64,000 nucleotides of DNA from CAWBOV01 sp963790525 (GTDB lineage Bacteria > Actinomycetota > Actinomycetes > Mycobacteriales > Jatrophihabitantaceae): contig CAWBOV010000006.1 in NCBI GenBank assembly GCA_963790525.1, positions 62,001 through 126,000 of the forward strand, written 5' to 3'. Positions 38,693-48,452 of the stretch are shown piece by piece (the first letter of the stretch is position 1; every line of letters starts with the position of its first letter). The notes under the pieces are model-generated. The model searched no databases. It was not told the DNA's origin and saw only the letters and a program-made list of their open reading frames with translations. Both the position numbers and the translations under genes were made by a program.

Positions 38693-41289
38693 CTACTCGG
38701 CGGATCCTTCTGCCGCCGGCGCTGCGGCGGAGTCGGCCGCTCGTGCCGAGAGCGCGCGGATGACGTCCGCACGCCCTTCACTGACCAGGCGCCGCAGCGC
38801 ACCGGGCAGATCGCTCGCCGACAGGTACGAGTCCGCGGCGGCCACGGTCTCGGGCGTGATCGTCGAGGTCCAGTTCGGGAAGAGCCCGACGACGACGTTC
38901 TGCGCCAGCTCGCTCGAGCGCCGCTGCCACACCTCGCCGATCGTGGCGAAGTACCGCTCGACGTACGGCGCGAGCAGCGCACCCTGCGTCGGATGGGCGA
39001 AGCCGGCGATCAGCGCCTCCTGCATGGCGTTGGGGATGGTGTCGTCCTCGGTGGCCAGGCGCCAGGCGTTCTCCTTCGCCTCCGCCGTCGGGAACAGCGC
39101 CCGTGCCGTCGCAGCTGCCCGCTGACCGGCGGCTGCCGGGTCACGGTCGGCCTCGGCCGCGATCTCCTCCTCGGTGGAGGCACCGAGGGCGGCGAGGGTC
39201 TGCAGGAACGCCCAGCGCAGGTCGGTGTCCAGACTCAGCCCGTCGATCTCCTCCGCACCGGTCAGGATCGCGCGCACCACGCCCGCCTGTTCCGGCGTCC
39301 GGGCGGCGCCGAGGAAGGCGTGCACCCAGGCGAGCTGGTGGTCCGAGCCGGGGGCGGCCGCGCGCAGTGAGGCCAGCGCCTTGTCCGCCCAGGCCGTCCA
39401 CGCCCCGGCGGCCCAGCTCGGGTCCGCGTAGACCTCGAGCGCCCGGCGCAGCTGGCGCTGCACGGACTGGATAACGCCGATGTCGGTCTCGGCGTCGATG
39501 TTGGCCAGGACCAGTGCGACGTAGTCCCGTGTCGCCAGCTCGGCGTCGCGGACCATGTCCCACGCCGCCGACCACGCCAGTGCCCGCGGCAGCGAATCCG
39601 TCAACCGGCCGAGGCCGCCGTCGACCAGGGTGGCCAGGCTGCGGGCGTCCAGCCGCAGCTTGCAGTAGGTGAGGTCGTCGTCGTTGACGAGCAGGAACGG
39701 CGGCTGCGCGCGCCCCACCAGCTCCTTGACCTCGGTCAGCGCGCCGGCGACGTCGAGCTCGATGCGGTCGGTGCGCACCAGCGCGCCCGAGGTGTCGAAG
39801 TCGTACAGGCCGACGGCGAGTCGATGGGTGCGCAGCACGTTGTCCCGCGACACCGCCGACGGCGCGGTCTGGGCGAGGGAGAACGTCGCGTAGTTGCCGG
39901 CGTCGTCGAGGGTGAACTGCGGCTGGATCGTGTTGATGCCGGTCGTCTCGAGCCAGAGCTTGGACCACTCGCTCAGGTCGCGGCCCGAGGACTTCTCGGC
40001 GGCGGACAGCAGGTCGGCCAGGGTGGTGTTGCCGTAGGCGTGGTCGACGAAGTACTGGCGCAGCCCGGCGAGGAACGCCTCGACGCCGACGTAGGCGCCC
40101 AGCTGCTTGAGCACGCTGGCGCCCTTGGCGTAGGTGATCCCGTCGAAGTTGACCTCCGCGGTCTGCACGTCGGGGGCGTCGGTGGCGATCGGATGGGTGG
40201 TGGGCAGCTGGTCCTGGCGGTAGGCCCACGTCTTCTCCACGTTGGCGAACGTCGTCCACGCCTGCGTCCACTGGGTCGCGCCGGTCTGGGCGAGCACCGA
40301 GGCGTAGGTGGCGAAGGACTCGTTGAGCCAGAGGTCGTCCCACCAGCGCATGGTCACCAGGTCGCCGAACCACATGTGCGCCATCTCGTGCAGGATCGTC
40401 TCGGCGCGCCGCTCGTACCGGGCGTCGGTGACCTTGCTGCGGAACACGTAGTCCTCGCGGAAGGTCACGGCGCCGGCGTTCTCCATCGCGCCGGCGTTGA
40501 ACTCCGGGACGAAGAGCTGGTCGTACTTGCCGAAGGCGTACCGCGTGCCGAAGTTGGCGTGGTACCAGTCGAAACCCTGCTTGGTGATGGTGAACAGCTC
40601 GTCGGCGTCGAGGAACTCCGCGACCGATCCTCGGCAGAACAGGCCCGAGATCGATCCCGTCGTGCTCCTCGCGGACCTCGTGGTACGGCCCGGCGATGAG
40701 CGCGGTGATGTACGGGCTCATGCGGGCGGTCGTCGCGAAGTGCCAGCTCTTGCGGAAGTCGTGCTCGTCCACGCCGGTGACCGCGCCGTTGCTGATGACC
40801 TTCCAGTGCGACGGAGCGGTGACCGTCACCGAGAAGGCTGCCTTCAGGTCGGGCTGGTCGAAGCAGGCGTACATCCGCTTGGCGTCGGCGGTCTCGAACT
40901 GGGAGTAGAGGTACACCTCCTTGTCGACGGGGTCGGTGAAACGGTGCAGCCCCTCGCCGGTGTTGGTGTACAGGCAGTCGGCGTCGATGACGAGGGTGTT
41001 CTGCTCGGCCAGGTCGACCAGCAGCAGCCCGTCCTCGGGGGCGTAGTTCGAGGTGTCGACGGGGGTGCCGTTCAGGGTCGCCTCGCGGATGGAGTCGGCG
41101 ATCAGATCGATGAAGGTCGACGTACCCGCCGCCCGCGCCGCGAAGGTGATCTCCGCGCGAGACCGGAAGGTCCGCTCCGACGGGGCGCCGTCGGCGGAGG
41201 TCAGGTCGAGGTAGATGCGGTAGGTGTCGATGGTCAGGAGATCGGCCCGTACGCGGCGCGTCCTCGCGGGTCAGGTTCGGCACGGCCAC
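38693..41289 (-). CDS. pepN: Aminopeptidase N (M1 family), two frameshifts
   Basis: A zinc metallopeptidase removing N-terminal residues from peptides. GTG 41289 follows AAGGAG. The substrate motif is FNAGAMENAGAVTFREDYVF, and the zinc site is HEMAHMWFGDLVTMRWWDDL with the downstream WLNESFATYAS glutamate. The C-terminal ERAP-like helical domain fills the last 400 residues. Shifts occur near 41255 (just after the start) and near 40640. Joined length is about 865 residues, matching mycobacterial PepN. It is followed by the hairpin at 38641-38677. Confidence 0.93.
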
Positions 41290-41401
41290 GATGATGGTGA
41301 CTCCTTGTCGAGGTCTGCGCCGGGGCGCGTCGGGGGCAGGCGCAGCGTGATGGGCACCGCTGCCAGGCACCCAGTCTTTCACGGACGCTAATGTCGGAGG
41401 C

Positions 41402-42046
41402 ATGGAGAAGCAGACCGCCGAGAGCGGCACCGTGGAGCAGGCGACCAAGGCCGACTTCTGGTTCGACCCGCTCTGTCCCTTTGCATGGGTGACCTCGCGC
41501 TGGGTGCTCGAGGCACAGAAGGTTCGCAACATCGACGTCGACTGGCACGTCATGTCGCTGGCCGTCCTCAACAGCGGGCGTGACCTGCCCGAGGAGTACC
41601 GCCAGATGATGGACGAGGCGTGGGGGCCCGTCCGGGTCTGCATCGCCGCCGAGCAGCACGGCGGGCAGGCGGTGATGCTCCCGCTGTACACCGCGCTGGG
41701 CAACCGGCGTCACGTCGACGGCCGTCCGCTGGACCGCACGGTGCTCGAGGAGTCCCTCGCCGAGGCCGGGTTGCCGACCTCGCTCGCCGACGCGGCCGAC
41801 GACCCAGCTACGACGACGCGCTGAAGAAGTCCCACCACGAGGGCATGGATCCGGTCGGTATGGATGTCGGCACGCCGGTGTTGCACGTCAACGGTCGGCG
41901 TTCTTCGGTCCCGTCATCACCCGCATCCCCGGGGGCGAGGCTGCCGGCCGGATGTGGGACGGCGCGCTGCTGCTGACCGAGAACCCGTACTTCTTCGAGA
42001 TGAAGCGCACGCGCACCGAGTCGCCGCAGTTCGACCTTCCGGCCTG
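41402..42046 (+). CDS. DsbA-family mycothiol-dependent reductase-like protein, two frameshifts
   Basis: A thioredoxin-fold DsbA-like protein resembling M. tuberculosis Rv2466c. KADFWFDPLCPFAWVTSRWV carries the active-site cysteine, but the usual second cysteine of CxxC is alanine here (CPFA). The helical insert and EQHGGQAVMLPLYTALGNRR follow. Shifts near 41805 and 41905 join SYDDALKKSHHEGMDPVGMD and then GPVITRIPRGEAAGRMWDGA. About 214 residues. In mycobacteria this enzyme uses mycothiol. It is divergent from pepN, as in that genus. Confidence 0.85.
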
Positions 42047-42053
42047 AGAGGGG

Positions 42054-43004
42054 TCAGTTCGGCCGATAGCGGTCCCGCATCCGCGGGTCGCTGAGCCACC
42101 ACGGCTCGTCGGTCCGGCTGGGCTCGCCCGCGTCCACCGGCCGGACCGCACGGACGATCTGCTCGGCGTCCAGGACGGTGTCGATGTCCGCTGCCTCCCG
42201 GGCGTCGGCGCGTACCCAGCGCACGAACAGGACGGCCAGGAACGGCAGGTCGAGCAGTTCGGCGACGCACCAGAGAATCGCGCCGGCATGGTGCTGGTCG
42301 TGCAGCGGGCTGGGCGCCCAGACCTGGTGGGTGCGGTGGTCGGCGAACGTCGAGGACACGTGTGCCTGCAGGCTCATCACGATCCCCGGGATCGCGTCCA
42401 GCAACAGCTCGACAACACCGATCCCCATCGCCAACCCGATCGCGACGGATGTCCTGTCCTCCTTGGCATCCACCGCCGGGAGCACGATGAGGCACCCGAG
42501 CAGCGTGACCACCAGCTGCAGGATCCACCCGACCACCGGAGCCTGGATCGCCCAGCCGGGAATCGGCCCGAAGAACAGGAACGCGCAGATCACCGGGACC
42601 AGCGCCGGACCGATGAGCGGGTTGGCCGCCACCCGCCCGATCGGCCCGTCCACGAGCCGCAGCACCAGTCCTCCCCGGCCGCGGCGGCGGCACAGCTCGA
42701 CCGGCTGCCCGGACATCAGCAGTGCCGGCACCACGAGCAGGAGCATCAGCAGCTGCGACGTCCACACCCAGAACAGCGAGTCCGCGTAGGCCTGCAGACC
42801 GCCGTTCGCCGTCCACGCCAGCAGGGTCACGCCGGCCAGGAAGGTCACCGTCCGCCGGGCGGGCCAGCGCGCACCCGCGAGCCGGTGCACGGCGACGAGG
42901 TACCAGCCAGCGGCTGCGACGGCCGCGACCAGGGTCAGCGGCGCCCACCCGGCGTGGGTGACGATCGCGCCGAAGGTCGGGGTGGGAAGGGCCATGCGGT
43001 TCAT
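42054..43004 (-). CDS. Cytochrome c oxidase assembly factor CtaG-family membrane protein
   Basis: About 316 residues with six to seven membrane helices (LTLVAAVAAAGWYLVAVHRL, WVWTSQLLMLLLVVPALLMS, PALVPVICAFLFFGPIPGWA and others). The family signature includes SPLHDQHHAGAILWCVAELL with conserved histidines. CtaG-type proteins help insert copper in haem-copper oxidases. It converges with the DsbA-like gene (7 bases between stops). A start at 42995 is nearly as likely as 43004. The frame is intact. Confidence 0.85.
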   Translation of the reverse strand: MNRMALPTPTFGAIVTHAGWAPLTLVAAVAAAGWYLVAVHRLAGARWPARRTVTFLAGVTLLAWTANGGLQAYADSLFWVWTSQLLMLLLVVPALLMSGQPVELCRRRGRGGLVLRLVDGPIGRVAANPLIGPALVPVICAFLFFGPIPGWAIQAPVVGWILQLVVTLLGCLIVLPAVDAKEDRTSVAIGLAMGIGVVELLLDAIPGIVMSLQAHVSSTFADHRTHQVWAPSPLHDQHHAGAILWCVAELLDLPFLAVLFVRWVRADAREAADIDTVLDAEQIVRAVRPVDAGEPSRTDEPWWLSDPRMRDRYRPN

Positions 43005-43040
43005 GGTGTCACCCACCGGCGGACCTGCCATGATGTGCCC

Positions 43041-43496
43041 GTGCGCGTATACCTGGGCAGCGACCACGCCGGCTTCGAGCTGAAGTCGGCGCTGTTGACT
43101 CATCTCACCGAACTCGGCTACGACGCGATCGACTGCGGAGTCGAGACCTACGACCCGGCCGATGACTACCCGCCCCCCTGCTTCCACGCGGCCGAGCGGA
43201 CGGTGGCCGATCCGGGCAGCCTCGGCGTGGTCATCGGTGGCTCCGGCAACGGCGAGCAGATCGCGGCGAACAAGGTCCTCGGCGTGCGGTGCGCGCTGGC
43301 GTGGAGCGAGGAGACCGCCACGCTCGCCCGCCAGCACAACAATGCCAACCTCGTGAGCATCGGGGCCCGCATGCACTCCGAGGACGAGGCCAAGCATCTG
43401 GTCGAGGTGTTCCTCGCGACGCCGTTCTCCGAGGACCCGCGCCACGAGCGCCGCATCGGGCTGCTGACCGACTACGAGGCCGCGCACCGCCGGTAG
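43041..43496 (+). CDS. rpiB: Ribose-5-phosphate isomerase B
   Basis: A LacAB/RpiB enzyme interconverting ribose 5-phosphate and ribulose 5-phosphate. GTG 43041 gives RVYLGSDHAGFELKSALLTH; CGVETYDPADDYPPPCFHAA and the signature VVIGGSGNGEQIAANKVLGV follow. Serine in GGSGNG replaces the active-site cysteine found in some species, as in the mycobacterial enzyme. The later NNANLVSIGAR and HERRIGLLTDYE are also present. 151 residues, intact. Confidence 0.94.
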   Translation: MRVYLGSDHAGFELKSALLTHLTELGYDAIDCGVETYDPADDYPPPCFHAAERTVADPGSLGVVIGGSGNGEQIAANKVLGVRCALAWSEETATLARQHNNANLVSIGARMHSEDEAKHLVEVFLATPFSEDPRHERRIGLLTDYEAAHRR

Positions 43497-43562
43497 CGTC
43501 CGGCGCGCGATCGCCGACGCGGCCGCGCGACTTCCGGAGCCGCGGTCAGGACGCCCGCGTGC

Positions 43563-44006
43563 TCACTGCGTCGGCGTCCAGTTGCGGTGGACGACGGTGA
43601 CGTCGCGCTCGGCTGCGGCGAGTTCGTCCGCCGTCGGCTGGTCGGCGTCACGTGCCCGCAGCGCCGCGCTCAGGCTGACCTGGGACGGGCCGCTGCCGGT
43701 GAGTTCGCGCCAGTGACGTTCCATGGGGTCACGGCGGGATCGGCGCGCCGCGCGCGGTGCCGCCACGTCCCGGTCGGCGCCGCCGGTCGGCTCGGCAGCC
43801 GCGTCCAGCGTCGGTGCCGTCTCGGCGACGGCGTCCGGTGGCCCGCTGTACCCGGCCGCGGTCGAGCCTGTCGTCGTCGGATCGGCGGCCGCCTCCGGCG
43901 TACTGCGCGCGGGCGCCCCCGCACGGCGGGTGGAGCGGCGCCGCGCCCGGCGGGCGCCGCGCTCCTGCGGCACGGCGTCCCCGGCGGGCGTGGGCTCGGA
44001 TGGCAT
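43563..44006 (-). CDS. Hypothetical disordered protein with C-terminal helical segment
   Basis: 147 residues. The first 100 are low-complexity (Ala, Pro, Arg, Thr) and probably disordered. The end (DPMERHWRELTGSGPSQVSL, SAALRARDADQPTADELAAA) looks like a folded or helical unit. I do not recognise it. It converges with rpiB and is divergent from the SpoIIE phosphatase gene. High-GC compositional frames can imitate such proteins, so confidence is moderate. Confidence 0.5.
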   Translation of the reverse strand: MPSEPTPAGDAVPQERGARRARRRSTRRAGAPARSTPEAAADPTTTGSTAAGYSGPPDAVAETAPTLDAAAEPTGGADRDVAAPRAARRSRRDPMERHWRELTGSGPSQVSLSAALRARDADQPTADELAAAERDVTVVHRNWTPTQ

Positions 44007-44090
44007 GGCCTCATCATGCCGCAGCGCCGGTCCGCTGCCCGAGCGGCGAGAAGCGATAAAAGCGGCCAATTCGGTTACTGTGTGGATCTC

Positions 44091-45239
44091 ATGAACTCCG
44101 CGATCACCCAGCCGACCATGCGGTCGCGGCTTCGCGAATTCTCCCGGTTACGCCCGTCCGAAGGCCGTTCGGCGCTGCACCGCTCCCACCGCCTCTCCGA
44201 CAACGGGCGTGGTCTGATCGCCTGCGTCGCCGCCGTCGCTGTGCTGGCGGTGTCGCTGCTGTCCGACGGCAGCCGCCTGCGCATCACGCCGGGGGAGGCG
44301 ATCGTGGTGGTGCTGGCCTCCCTGGTGCTGACCCTGCGATGGATGATCGCCGTCATCGTCCTCGCCTGCGCCTGCATCGCCGCTGACTACGTGATCGGCG
44401 GCTCGGCGCAGGCGCTGCTGTCGGTGGGCGCCGTCCTCGGCATCGTCGCCGTCTCCTTCGTCGCGCTCGTCGGGGCGTTCCGGCGCGACTCGCTCGGCCT
44501 GGGCCGCATCAGCGCCGAGTCCGTGATCGAGGAACTGCGGCGCCAACTCCGCGTCCAGGGAGCGGTCCCCGCCCTTCCGGCGGGCTGGCACGTCGATGTG
44601 GAGCAGCGGGCGGCCCACGGCGCCGCGATCGCCGGTGACTTCATCTCCAGCCGGGTGCACGACGTGGGCGGCAACCTGCACCTGGATCTCGTCGTCGTCG
44701 ACGTCTCCGGTAAGGGCATCGAGGCGGGCACCCGGGCACTGCTGCTGTCCGGGGCGATGGGCGGCCTGCTGGGCTCGGTCGGCCCCGACGAGTTCCTCAG
44801 CGAGGCCAACCACTACCTGCGCCGGCAGGCGTGGCGCGAGGGCTTCGCCTCGGCCGTCTACATCCGGGTCAATCTCGAGACAGGTCTCTACTCGGTCCGC
44901 AGCGCCGGTCATCTGCCCGCTCTGCATCTGGATGCGCACGCAGGCGCCTGGCGGGTGTCCGACAGCAAGGGGACGCTGCTCGGCATCCTGCCCTCGATCT
45001 CCGTGCGCGCCGACTACAAGACGATGCGCTCCGGCGATGCGCTGCTGCTCTACACCGACGGGGTCGTCGAGGACCCGAGCCAGGACCTGGACTGGGGGAC
45101 CGATCGGCTCATGCAGGCCGCCGAGAAGCTCGTGCGCGCGGGTTCCACCGACGAGGTCGCGCGCCGCTTGGTCGATGAGGTACCGACCCGTGTCGACGAC
45201 GACCGCGCCGTGGTCGTGGTCTGGCGCGACCGCAAGTAG
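44091..45239 (+). CDS. Membrane PP2C/SpoIIE-type serine phosphatase
   Basis: 382 residues from ATG 44091. Two to three N-terminal membrane segments (GLIACVAAVAVLAVSLLSDG, EAIVVVLASLVLTLRWMIAV, ALLSVGAVLGIVAVSFVALV) lead to a SpoIIE domain: AGDFISSRVHDVGGNLHLDL, VVVDVSGKGIEAGTRALLLS with metal-site aspartates, LYSVRSAGHLPALHLDAHAG and DALLLYTDGVVED. Such phosphatases dephosphorylate STAS anti-anti-sigma factors. No GAF or PAS sensor is present, so signal input probably comes through the membrane part. Confidence 0.88.
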   Translation: MNSAITQPTMRSRLREFSRLRPSEGRSALHRSHRLSDNGRGLIACVAAVAVLAVSLLSDGSRLRITPGEAIVVVLASLVLTLRWMIAVIVLACACIAADYVIGGSAQALLSVGAVLGIVAVSFVALVGAFRRDSLGLGRISAESVIEELRRQLRVQGAVPALPAGWHVDVEQRAAHGAAIAGDFISSRVHDVGGNLHLDLVVVDVSGKGIEAGTRALLLSGAMGGLLGSVGPDEFLSEANHYLRRQAWREGFASAVYIRVNLETGLYSVRSAGHLPALHLDAHAGAWRVSDSKGTLLGILPSISVRADYKTMRSGDALLLYTDGVVEDPSQDLDWGTDRLMQAAEKLVRAGSTDEVARRLVDEVPTRVDDDRAVVVVWRDRK

Positions 45240-45278
45240 CGGCGGCCCCCACGACCCCGCGCGGCGTGCTGGTCGAGC

Positions 45279-46616
45279 TCAGTCGCCGGCGGTGTCCCAG
45301 ATCAGCACGTCGAAGCGCCGGTTGGTGTCGCCGGGCACCAGGTTCGTCGCGGCGGTGAAGTACCCCACGTGCCTGCCGTCCGGAGTGATGGCCGGATCGA
45401 CGCTGGAGCTGTTGCCCTGCGTGCCGCTCGTGGCGATCGAGATCCGCGTCGTGGTCTGGTTCTTCAGATCGCGCAGGAAGACGTCGCTGACACCGTTGGT
45501 GTCGTTCTTGACCAGGTTGGAGGAGTACGAGCCGAACGCGATGTAGCGCCCGGTGCTCGACATGGCGATCCGGAACTGCAACCCGCTCTCGGCGTTGCCC
45601 TGGACCTTTGCGGTGCTCACGGAGACCTGCCGGGTCGTCCCCAGCGACCGGTCGCGGACGAACACGTCGGCCTGTCCGTTCACGTCGCCGGGAACCAGGT
45701 TGTCGGCAACCGAGGCGTAGGCGACGTAGCGCGCGTCGCTCGACATCGCGATCGTGTCCAACCCGCTGTCACCGTTGCCCTCTGCCCCGCGCGGACCGAC
45801 CGACACGCGGGTGGTCGTGCCCGTCCGCAGGTCGCGCAGGAAGACGTCGGCCACGCCGTTCGTGTCGCCGGCGACCGCGTTGTCGGCCCGGGAGGACCAG
45901 GTCACGACGGACCCGTCCGCCGACAGTGCACCGCCGAAGCTGTCGTCGTCGAGCTCACCGGAGGTACCGAACGAGACGCGGGTGATGACGCGGGTGCGCA
46001 GGTCCACCTCGAAGACGTCGCGGCGGCCGTTGCCGTCGCCGGGGACCAGGTTGTCGGCGGCGGACTGGAAGAGCAGGTGGGCGCCGTCGGCCGAGAAGAC
46101 CGGCTCGGCGCTGAACCCGTCGGCCTCGCTGCCGTCGTAGCCGATGGTGAGGCGTTCGGTGCTCCCCGCGGAGCGGTCGCGCAGGAAGATGTCGGCGATC
46201 CCGCGCAGGTCACCGGACACCAGGTCCGAGGCGTCGGAGGAGAACGCGACGTACCGCCCGTCCGGTGAGATCGCCGGCTGGACACTGTCGCTGCTGGCCT
46301 GGTGGCCGGTCGAACTCACCGAGACTCGCGTCGTCGTGTCGGCGAGCCGGTCACGCACGAAGACGTCCTGCCGGCCGTTGGTGTCCCCGCGTACCAGGTT
46401 CGTCGCCGAGGAGGTGAAGGCGACGTAGCGGGCCGTGCGCGAGAGCGCCACCCCGTAACTGTCGTTGTCTGCCTGCCTGCCGCTGCCGGTCAGGGACGCG
46501 CGGGTCGTCGTCGCGCCGCTGCCGGCTGCCTTCGCGGGAAGTGTCGTCAGCAGCAGGGCCACTCCGATCGCTGCCGCCCCCACCTGACACCCCGACGATC
46601 GAATCGCTGCCATCAT
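45279..46616 (-). CDS. Exported PD40/TolB-like beta-propeller protein
   Basis: ATG 46616 begins a signal peptide (SSGCQVGAAAIGVALLLTTL, cut after AKA). The rest comprises seven repeats of about 55-60 residues, each with a RYVAFSS-like strand, a (N/D)LVxGDTNGxxDVFxRD core and a (T)TRVSVxxxG strand. Seven blades would close a full propeller. It probably binds another secreted or wall component; there is no catalytic motif. It converges with the SpoIIE gene. Confidence 0.8.
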   Translation of the reverse strand: MMAAIRSSGCQVGAAAIGVALLLTTLPAKAAGSGATTTRASLTGSGRQADNDSYGVALSRTARYVAFTSSATNLVRGDTNGRQDVFVRDRLADTTTRVSVSSTGHQASSDSVQPAISPDGRYVAFSSDASDLVSGDLRGIADIFLRDRSAGSTERLTIGYDGSEADGFSAEPVFSADGAHLLFQSAADNLVPGDGNGRRDVFEVDLRTRVITRVSFGTSGELDDDSFGGALSADGSVVTWSSRADNAVAGDTNGVADVFLRDLRTGTTTRVSVGPRGAEGNGDSGLDTIAMSSDARYVAYASVADNLVPGDVNGQADVFVRDRSLGTTRQVSVSTAKVQGNAESGLQFRIAMSSTGRYIAFGSYSSNLVKNDTNGVSDVFLRDLKNQTTTRISIATSGTQGNSSSVDPAITPDGRHVGYFTAATNLVPGDTNRRFDVLIWDTAGD

Positions 46617-46690
46617 GGCCCCCCGCCCATCATGTAGAAGCGATGAGTGTGCGCTGTGACTCAGGTCACAGTCAAGGCGTCGTGCGCGCC

Positions 46691-47275
46691 TCAGGCACGG
46701 GCCTTGGCGGCTGCCTTCTGCTCCTTCTTGAACGTGCGGACCTTGAGCAGCGAGGCCGCGTCGACGACGTCGGCGACCGACCGGTGCGAGCCCGGTTCGC
46801 CGTAGGCGCCGGCTGCCTCGCGCCAGCCGGCCGGCTGTACCTCGAACTGCTTGCCCAGGAGCGCGGTGAAGATCTTCGCCTTCTGGGCACCGAAACCCGG
46901 CAGTGCCGCGATCCGGGCGACGAGGTCCGGTCCACTGGCGGCGCCCTGCCACACGGCCGCCGCGTCGCCGTCGTAGCGCTCCACCAGCGCGACGCACAGG
47001 TCCTGGACGCGCTTGGCCATGGCGGCGGGGAACCGGTGGAGGGCCGGGACCTCCCGGAACAGCGCCTCGAAGCGTTCTGGGTCGTACCCGGCGATCTCCC
47101 GTGCATCCAGGTGCGCAGCACCCATCCGCTCGGCGAGGACCCGGGGGGAGGTGAAGGCTTTCTCCATCTGGATCTGCTGGTCGAGCAGCATCCCCACGAG
47201 CAGCGCGAGTGGGTCGTGAGCGAGGAGGTCGTTGGCCTCAGGAGTGGTCGCCAGGTGCAGTGCCATGGGCGTCAT
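46691..47275 (-). CDS. HhH-GPD-type base-excision repair protein
   Basis: 194 residues. The helical region MLLDQQIQMEKAFTSPRVLA and helix-hairpin-helix IAALPGFGAQKAKIFTALLG with the following KQFEV match an actinobacterial HhH-GPD family. The catalytic aspartate normally found downstream of the HhH is represented at best by SVADVVDAASLL. It would remove damaged bases or is a reduced derivative. M. tuberculosis has a different (Nei-type) glycosylase at this spot, from memory. Confidence 0.82.
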   Translation of the reverse strand: MTPMALHLATTPEANDLLAHDPLALLVGMLLDQQIQMEKAFTSPRVLAERMGAAHLDAREIAGYDPERFEALFREVPALHRFPAAMAKRVQDLCVALVERYDGDAAAVWQGAASGPDLVARIAALPGFGAQKAKIFTALLGKQFEVQPAGWREAAGAYGEPGSHRSVADVVDAASLLKVRTFKKEQKAAAKARA

Positions 47276-47355
47276 CCTCCCAGCCCGTCCGGCGGCGGGC
47301 CAGGGCTCACACCCGCTGAGTGCTGCGCGGGACCGGTTCGCCTACATTGCGGGGC

Positions 47356-48438
47356 GTGAAGATCCTCGCAGCGCTCAGCTCCGGCGCCGAACGCCCCCTC
47401 GAACTGGTCGAGGCCGAACTCGATCCGCCCCGCGACGAGGAGATCCTCGTCCGCCTCGCGGCTGTGGGGGTGTGCCACACGGATCTGAGCCTGCGTCAGG
47501 TCTGGCCCACGGCGATCGTGCTCGGCCACGAAGGCGCCGGTGTGGTGGAGGCGGTCGGCCCTGCCGTACGCGGGGTGGACGTGGGCGATCATGTCGTGCT
47601 GACCTTCAGCAGTTGCGGCGACTGCAGTCGTTGCCGGTCCGGGCACCCCTCCTACTGCGACTCCTTCGCCATGTTGAACGCCAGCGGTGCGCGACCGGAC
47701 GGATCGTCGCCGCTGAGCGTCGACGGCACGCCGGTGTCAGGCTGCTTCTTCGGCCAGTCGAGTTTCGCCAGCCATGCGCTGACCGTCGCCCGGAACACCG
47801 TCGTCGTCCCGCGGACGCTCGATCTCACCCTGGCCGCACCGCTCGGATGCAGCGTCCAGACGGGGGCCGGCGCGGTCCATCACGTCCTGCGGCCCGATCG
47901 CGGGCAGAGCCTCGTCGTCTACGGCGCCGGCGGGGTCGGGCTCGCCGCCGTGATGGCTGCCGCCGCGGAGGGGATCGAGCGCATCGTCGTGGTCGATCGC
48001 CTCGCTGCCAGATTGACCGTGGCGGAGAGCCTCGGTGCCACCGCTGTCATCCTCGCCGGGGCCGACGGGCTGGTGGACGACGTGCGCGCCGCGACGGGCG
48101 GAGGTGCCGACCGGGCACTCGACACCACGGGCGTCCCCGCAGTCGTGACGCAAGCGGCCCTCGCCCTGGCGCAGGAGGGAGTGCTCGCCCTGGTCGGGCT
48201 GGGCGCCACCACGGCAGAGTTCGACGTCACCGATCTGATCGGTGGCGGCAAGGTCGTCCGGGGCGTCATCGAGGGTGACGCCGACCCGCAGCGCTACCTG
48301 CCGCGGCTGGCCGAGATGCTGGCGACCGGCCGGTTGCCGCTCGAGCAGATCATCCGCACCTACCCGTTCGCCGACATCGCGACCGCCTTCGCCGACACCG
48401 CATCCGGCGACGTGATCAAGCCGGTTCTCACCTTCTGA
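47356..48438 (+). CDS. Zinc-dependent alcohol dehydrogenase (aryl-alcohol type)
   Basis: A medium-chain dehydrogenase of 360 residues. Catalytic zinc ligands are seen in VGVCHTDLSLRQ, LGHEGAGVVEAVG and LGCSVQTGAG. Structural-zinc cysteines lie in SSCGDCSRCRSGHPSYC, and the Rossmann motif is VVYGAGGVGLAAVMAA. The acidic VVDRL after the second strand points to NAD. Similar enzymes oxidise aryl or short alcohols. GTG 47356 is divergent from the glycosylase gene. Intact. Confidence 0.92.
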   Translation: MKILAALSSGAERPLELVEAELDPPRDEEILVRLAAVGVCHTDLSLRQVWPTAIVLGHEGAGVVEAVGPAVRGVDVGDHVVLTFSSCGDCSRCRSGHPSYCDSFAMLNASGARPDGSSPLSVDGTPVSGCFFGQSSFASHALTVARNTVVVPRTLDLTLAAPLGCSVQTGAGAVHHVLRPDRGQSLVVYGAGGVGLAAVMAAAAEGIERIVVVDRLAARLTVAESLGATAVILAGADGLVDDVRAATGGGADRALDTTGVPAVVTQAALALAQEGVLALVGLGATTAEFDVTDLIGGGKVVRGVIEGDADPQRYLPRLAEMLATGRLPLEQIIRTYPFADIATAFADTASGDVIKPVLTF

Positions 48439-48452
48439 CCCCGGCGGGCTGC

